DNA from: an uncultured Erwinia sp.
GTDB taxonomy: Bacteria > Pseudomonadota > Gammaproteobacteria > Enterobacterales > Enterobacteriaceae
Assembly (NCBI GenBank): GCA_946221915.1
Contig: CAMIKG010000016.1
Coordinates: forward strand, 24,040-88,039
Direction: 5' to 3'
DNA: 64,000 nt
The notes beneath the pieces were generated by a model, which was not told where the DNA came from, did not search any database, and worked only from the letters and a program-made list of their open reading frames with translations. Both the position numbers and the translations under genes were made by a program. Each line of letters starts with the position of its first letter. Positions within the stretch are counted from its first letter, which is position 1. This document shows, one piece after another, positions 61,707 through 64,000 of the stretch.

Positions 61707-63950
61707 ATGGTTGCGGTAAGAAGTGCACATTTGAATACGGCTGGCGAGTTTGCGCTCGACCAATGGATCGCCAGTTTAGGGATCTCAAACCAGCAGGCAT
61801 GTGAACGTCTGGCCGACACCTGGCGCTATTGTGAAGCCGCCACCCAGGGACATCCTGATCAGGCGCTGCTGTTATGGCGCGGCATCGAAATGGTGGAAAT
61901 CCTGATGATGCTGAGCATGGATAACGACAGCCTGCGCAGCGCCTTGCTGTTCCCGCTGGCCAATGCCGGACTGGTGTCGGAAGAGACACTGGAAGAGACA
62001 TTCGGTAAAGCGATTGTTTCGCTGGTGCATGGCGTACGCGATATGGATGCCATCCGCCAGCTGAAAGCCATTCATAATGATTCGATGGCCTCTGAGCAGG
62101 TGGATAACGTCCGCCGCATGCTGCTGGCGATGGTGGAAGATTTCCGCTGCGTGGTGATCAAGCTGGCGGAACGTATCGCCCACCTGCGCGAAGTGAAAGA
62201 TGCGCCGGAAGATGAACGCGTACTGGCGGCGAAAGAGTGTACCAATATCTACGCGCCGCTGGCCAACCGTCTCGGCATTGGTCAGCTGAAATGGGAGCTG
62301 GAAGACTTCTGCTTCCGCTACCTGCACCCGGAAGAATACAAGCAGATCGCCAAACTGCTGCACGAGCGGCGCATTGACCGCGAGCAGTACATCGAGAATT
62401 TCGTGAACAGCCTGCGCGAAGCGATGGCGAAAGAGGGCGTAAAGGCCGAAGTGTATGGCCGGCCAAAGCATATTTACAGCATCTGGCGCAAAATGCAGAA
62501 GAAGTCGCTGGCGTTTGATGAGCTGTTTGATGTGCGCGCGGTGCGTATCGTCGCAGAACGTCTGCAGGACTGCTACGGCGCGCTGGGCACCGTGCATACG
62601 CTGTATCGCCATCTGCCGAGCGAGTTCGATGACTACGTGGCGAATCCAAAGCCTAATGGCTACCAGTCAATCCACACCGTGGTGCTGGGGCCGCAGGGCA
62701 AGACCGTAGAGATCCAGATCCGTACCCGCCAGATGCATGAAGATGCCGAGCTGGGTGTCGCCGCGCACTGGAAATACAAAGAGGGCGCGGCAGCCGCGCA
62801 GAGTAAAGGCGCTTCCGGCCATGAAGAACGCATTGCCTGGCTGCGTAAACTGATCGCCTGGCAGGAAGAAATGGCTGACTCCGGCGAGATGCTGGATGAA
62901 GTGCGCAGCCAGGTGTTCGATGACAGGGTGTATGTGTTTACACCGAAAGGTGACGTGGTGGATCTGCCTGCTGGTTCAACCCCGCTCGACTTCGCCTACA
63001 ACATCCACAGCGATATCGGCCACCGCTGCATTGGCGCTAAAATCGGCGGTCGCATCGTGCCGTTTACCTATCAGCTGCAGATGGGCGACCAGATTGAGAT
63101 CATCACCCAGAAGCAGCCCAACCCGAGCCGCGACTGGCTGAACCCGAACCTGGGCTATATCACCACCAGCCGCGGGCGTGCCAAGATCCACAACTGGTTC
63201 CGTAAACAGGATCGTGACAAGAATATTATTGCCGGTCGCCAGATCCTTGATAACGAACTGAATCATCTGGATATCAGCCTGCGGGAAGCGGAAAAACTGC
63301 TGCTGCCGCGCTACAACGTCAACAGCCTTGATGAACTGCTGGCGGCGATTGGCGGCGGTGATATCCGTCTCAATCAGATGAGTAATTTCCTGCAGTCGAA
63401 GCTGAATAAGCCAAGTGCGGAAGAGGAAGATCGCGAAGCGCTGCGCCAGCTGACACAAAAATCCCATACGCCGCCGGCTTCCCGCAGCACCAGCAAAGAG
63501 AGCGGCAGAGTGGTGGTGGAGGGCGTCGGTAACCTGATGCACCATATCGCCCGCTGCTGCCAGCCTATTCCTGGCGATGATATTGTCGGCTTTATCACTC
63601 AGGGGCGCGGTATCTCTGTGCATCGTGCGGACTGCGACCAGCTGGCGGAGCTGATTGCCCATGCGCCGGAACGTATCGTCGATGCGGTGTGGGGCGAAAG
63701 TTATTCCAGCGGTTACTCGCTGGTGGTGCGCGTCACCGCCAACGATCGCAGCGGACTGCTGCGCGATATCACTACCATTCTGGCGAACGAAAAGGTCAAC
63801 GTGCTGGGCGTGTCCAGCAGGAGCGACACCAAAAAGCAGCTGGCAACCATCGATATGGATATCGAGATTTATAACCAGCAGGTGCTGAGTCGTGTGCTCG
63901 CCAGACTGAACCAGGTGCCGGATATTATTGACGCTAAGCGGTTGCACTAA
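61707..63950 (+). CDS. relA: GTP pyrophosphokinase RelA
   Basis: A 747-residue (p)ppGpp synthetase I (E. coli 744) activated on the ribosome by uncharged tRNA. The HD-like N-terminus is degenerate and inactive (no intact HD pair is visible), as in RelA. The synthetase part includes LFDVRAVRIVAERLQDCYGA and NPKPNGYQSIHTVVLGP. Then come a TGS domain (VYVFTPKGDVVDLPAGSTPL), a zinc-finger region with HHIARCCQPIPGDDIVGF, and a C-terminal ACT domain with VTANDRSGLLRDITTILAN. The ATG at 61707 follows CAGGAGAGGAT. Confidence 0.97.
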   Translation: MVAVRSAHLNTAGEFALDQWIASLGISNQQACERLADTWRYCEAATQGHPDQALLLWRGIEMVEILMMLSMDNDSLRSALLFPLANAGLVSEETLEETFGKAIVSLVHGVRDMDAIRQLKAIHNDSMASEQVDNVRRMLLAMVEDFRCVVIKLAERIAHLREVKDAPEDERVLAAKECTNIYAPLANRLGIGQLKWELEDFCFRYLHPEEYKQIAKLLHERRIDREQYIENFVNSLREAMAKEGVKAEVYGRPKHIYSIWRKMQKKSLAFDELFDVRAVRIVAERLQDCYGALGTVHTLYRHLPSEFDDYVANPKPNGYQSIHTVVLGPQGKTVEIQIRTRQMHEDAELGVAAHWKYKEGAAAAQSKGASGHEERIAWLRKLIAWQEEMADSGEMLDEVRSQVFDDRVYVFTPKGDVVDLPAGSTPLDFAYNIHSDIGHRCIGAKIGGRIVPFTYQLQMGDQIEIITQKQPNPSRDWLNPNLGYITTSRGRAKIHNWFRKQDRDKNIIAGRQILDNELNHLDISLREAEKLLLPRYNVNSLDELLAAIGGGDIRLNQMSNFLQSKLNKPSAEEEDREALRQLTQKSHTPPASRSTSKESGRVVVEGVGNLMHHIARCCQPIPGDDIVGFITQGRGISVHRADCDQLAELIAHAPERIVDAVWGESYSSGYSLVVRVTANDRSGLLRDITTILANEKVNVLGVSSRSDTKKQLATIDMDIEIYNQQVLSRVLARLNQVPDIIDAKRLH

Positions 63951-63982
63951 TCACTTTCTCCAGCCGGGAAGGCCGCCGCTGC

Positions 63983-64000
63983 TCCCTCCCCCATAACATG
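63983..64000. repeat. C-rich hairpin repeat, cut by the window end
   Basis: CTCCCTCCCCCATAACATG at the very end is the first arm (CCCTCCCCCAT) and loop of the hairpin seen at 34582-34606. The second arm should lie just beyond the window, after relA. Confidence 0.6.

Overview
The window is a contiguous piece of a gammaproteobacterial chromosome. Gene content, gene order and protein similarity recalled from Escherichia coli place it in the Enterobacterales. The overall composition, the dispersed palindromes and the merged gar/gud locus suggest an Erwiniaceae-type organism (Pantoea, Erwinia or relative), but that placement is an inference. The backbone is the E. coli segment from tas to relA: tas-ygdR-ygdQ-mutH / rppH-ptsP-lgt-thyA-ppdABC-recC-ptrA-recB-recD / argA / amiC / initiator tRNA genes / mltA / tcdA / csdE-csdA / ygdI / gcvB / gcvA-ygdD-rlmM / xni-ppnN-queF / syd / csrB / yqcC-truC-yqcA / gud genes / barA / rlmD-relA.

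Four accessory blocks are set into this backbone. (1) At 1-3547, a four-gene minus-strand operon (Dabb protein, DUF2000 protein, PaaK-like adenylating ligase, branched-chain-aminotransferase-like enzyme that runs off the window edge) faces an Lrp/AsnC regulator; I know of no described system with this composition. (2) At 14393-15081, a NYN-domain gene is split by a frameshift between ppdC and recC. (3) At 30819-31673, an orphan gene of unknown function sits beside the initiator tRNA genes. (4) At 40261-41046, an AT-rich overlapping DUF3289-DUF943 gene pair lies between rlmM and xni.

Non-coding content is rich. The mutH-rppH gap carries clustered DnaA boxes and a consensus IHF site, matching the position of the E. 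coli DnaA-reactivating locus DARS2. GcvB is on the minus strand opposite gcvA. CsrB lies between syd and yqcC with a distal UvrY-type inverted repeat; the BarA kinase that feeds UvrY is encoded about 12 kb further on. A pair of ARG boxes overlaps the argA leader. Two initiator tRNA-Met genes lie upstream of mltA on the opposite strand.

The region 47530-56625 collects an almost complete D-glucarate/galactarate pathway in one place: garD diverges from gudP-gudX-gudD-garL-garR-garK (galactarate and glucarate dehydratases, transporter, aldolase, tartronate semialdehyde reductase, glycerate kinase). In E. coli these genes lie at two separate loci.

Several dispersed repeat families occupy the intergenic gaps: a ~100-bp long palindrome (three copies), a C-rich double-hairpin element (two full copies, one half copy and one cut by the window end), an exact 32-bp tandem array, and degenerate 32-42-bp tandem arrays beside tcdA and csdE. 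Everything here was read by eye; no database search or alignment program was run, and statements about E. coli proteins come from general knowledge.
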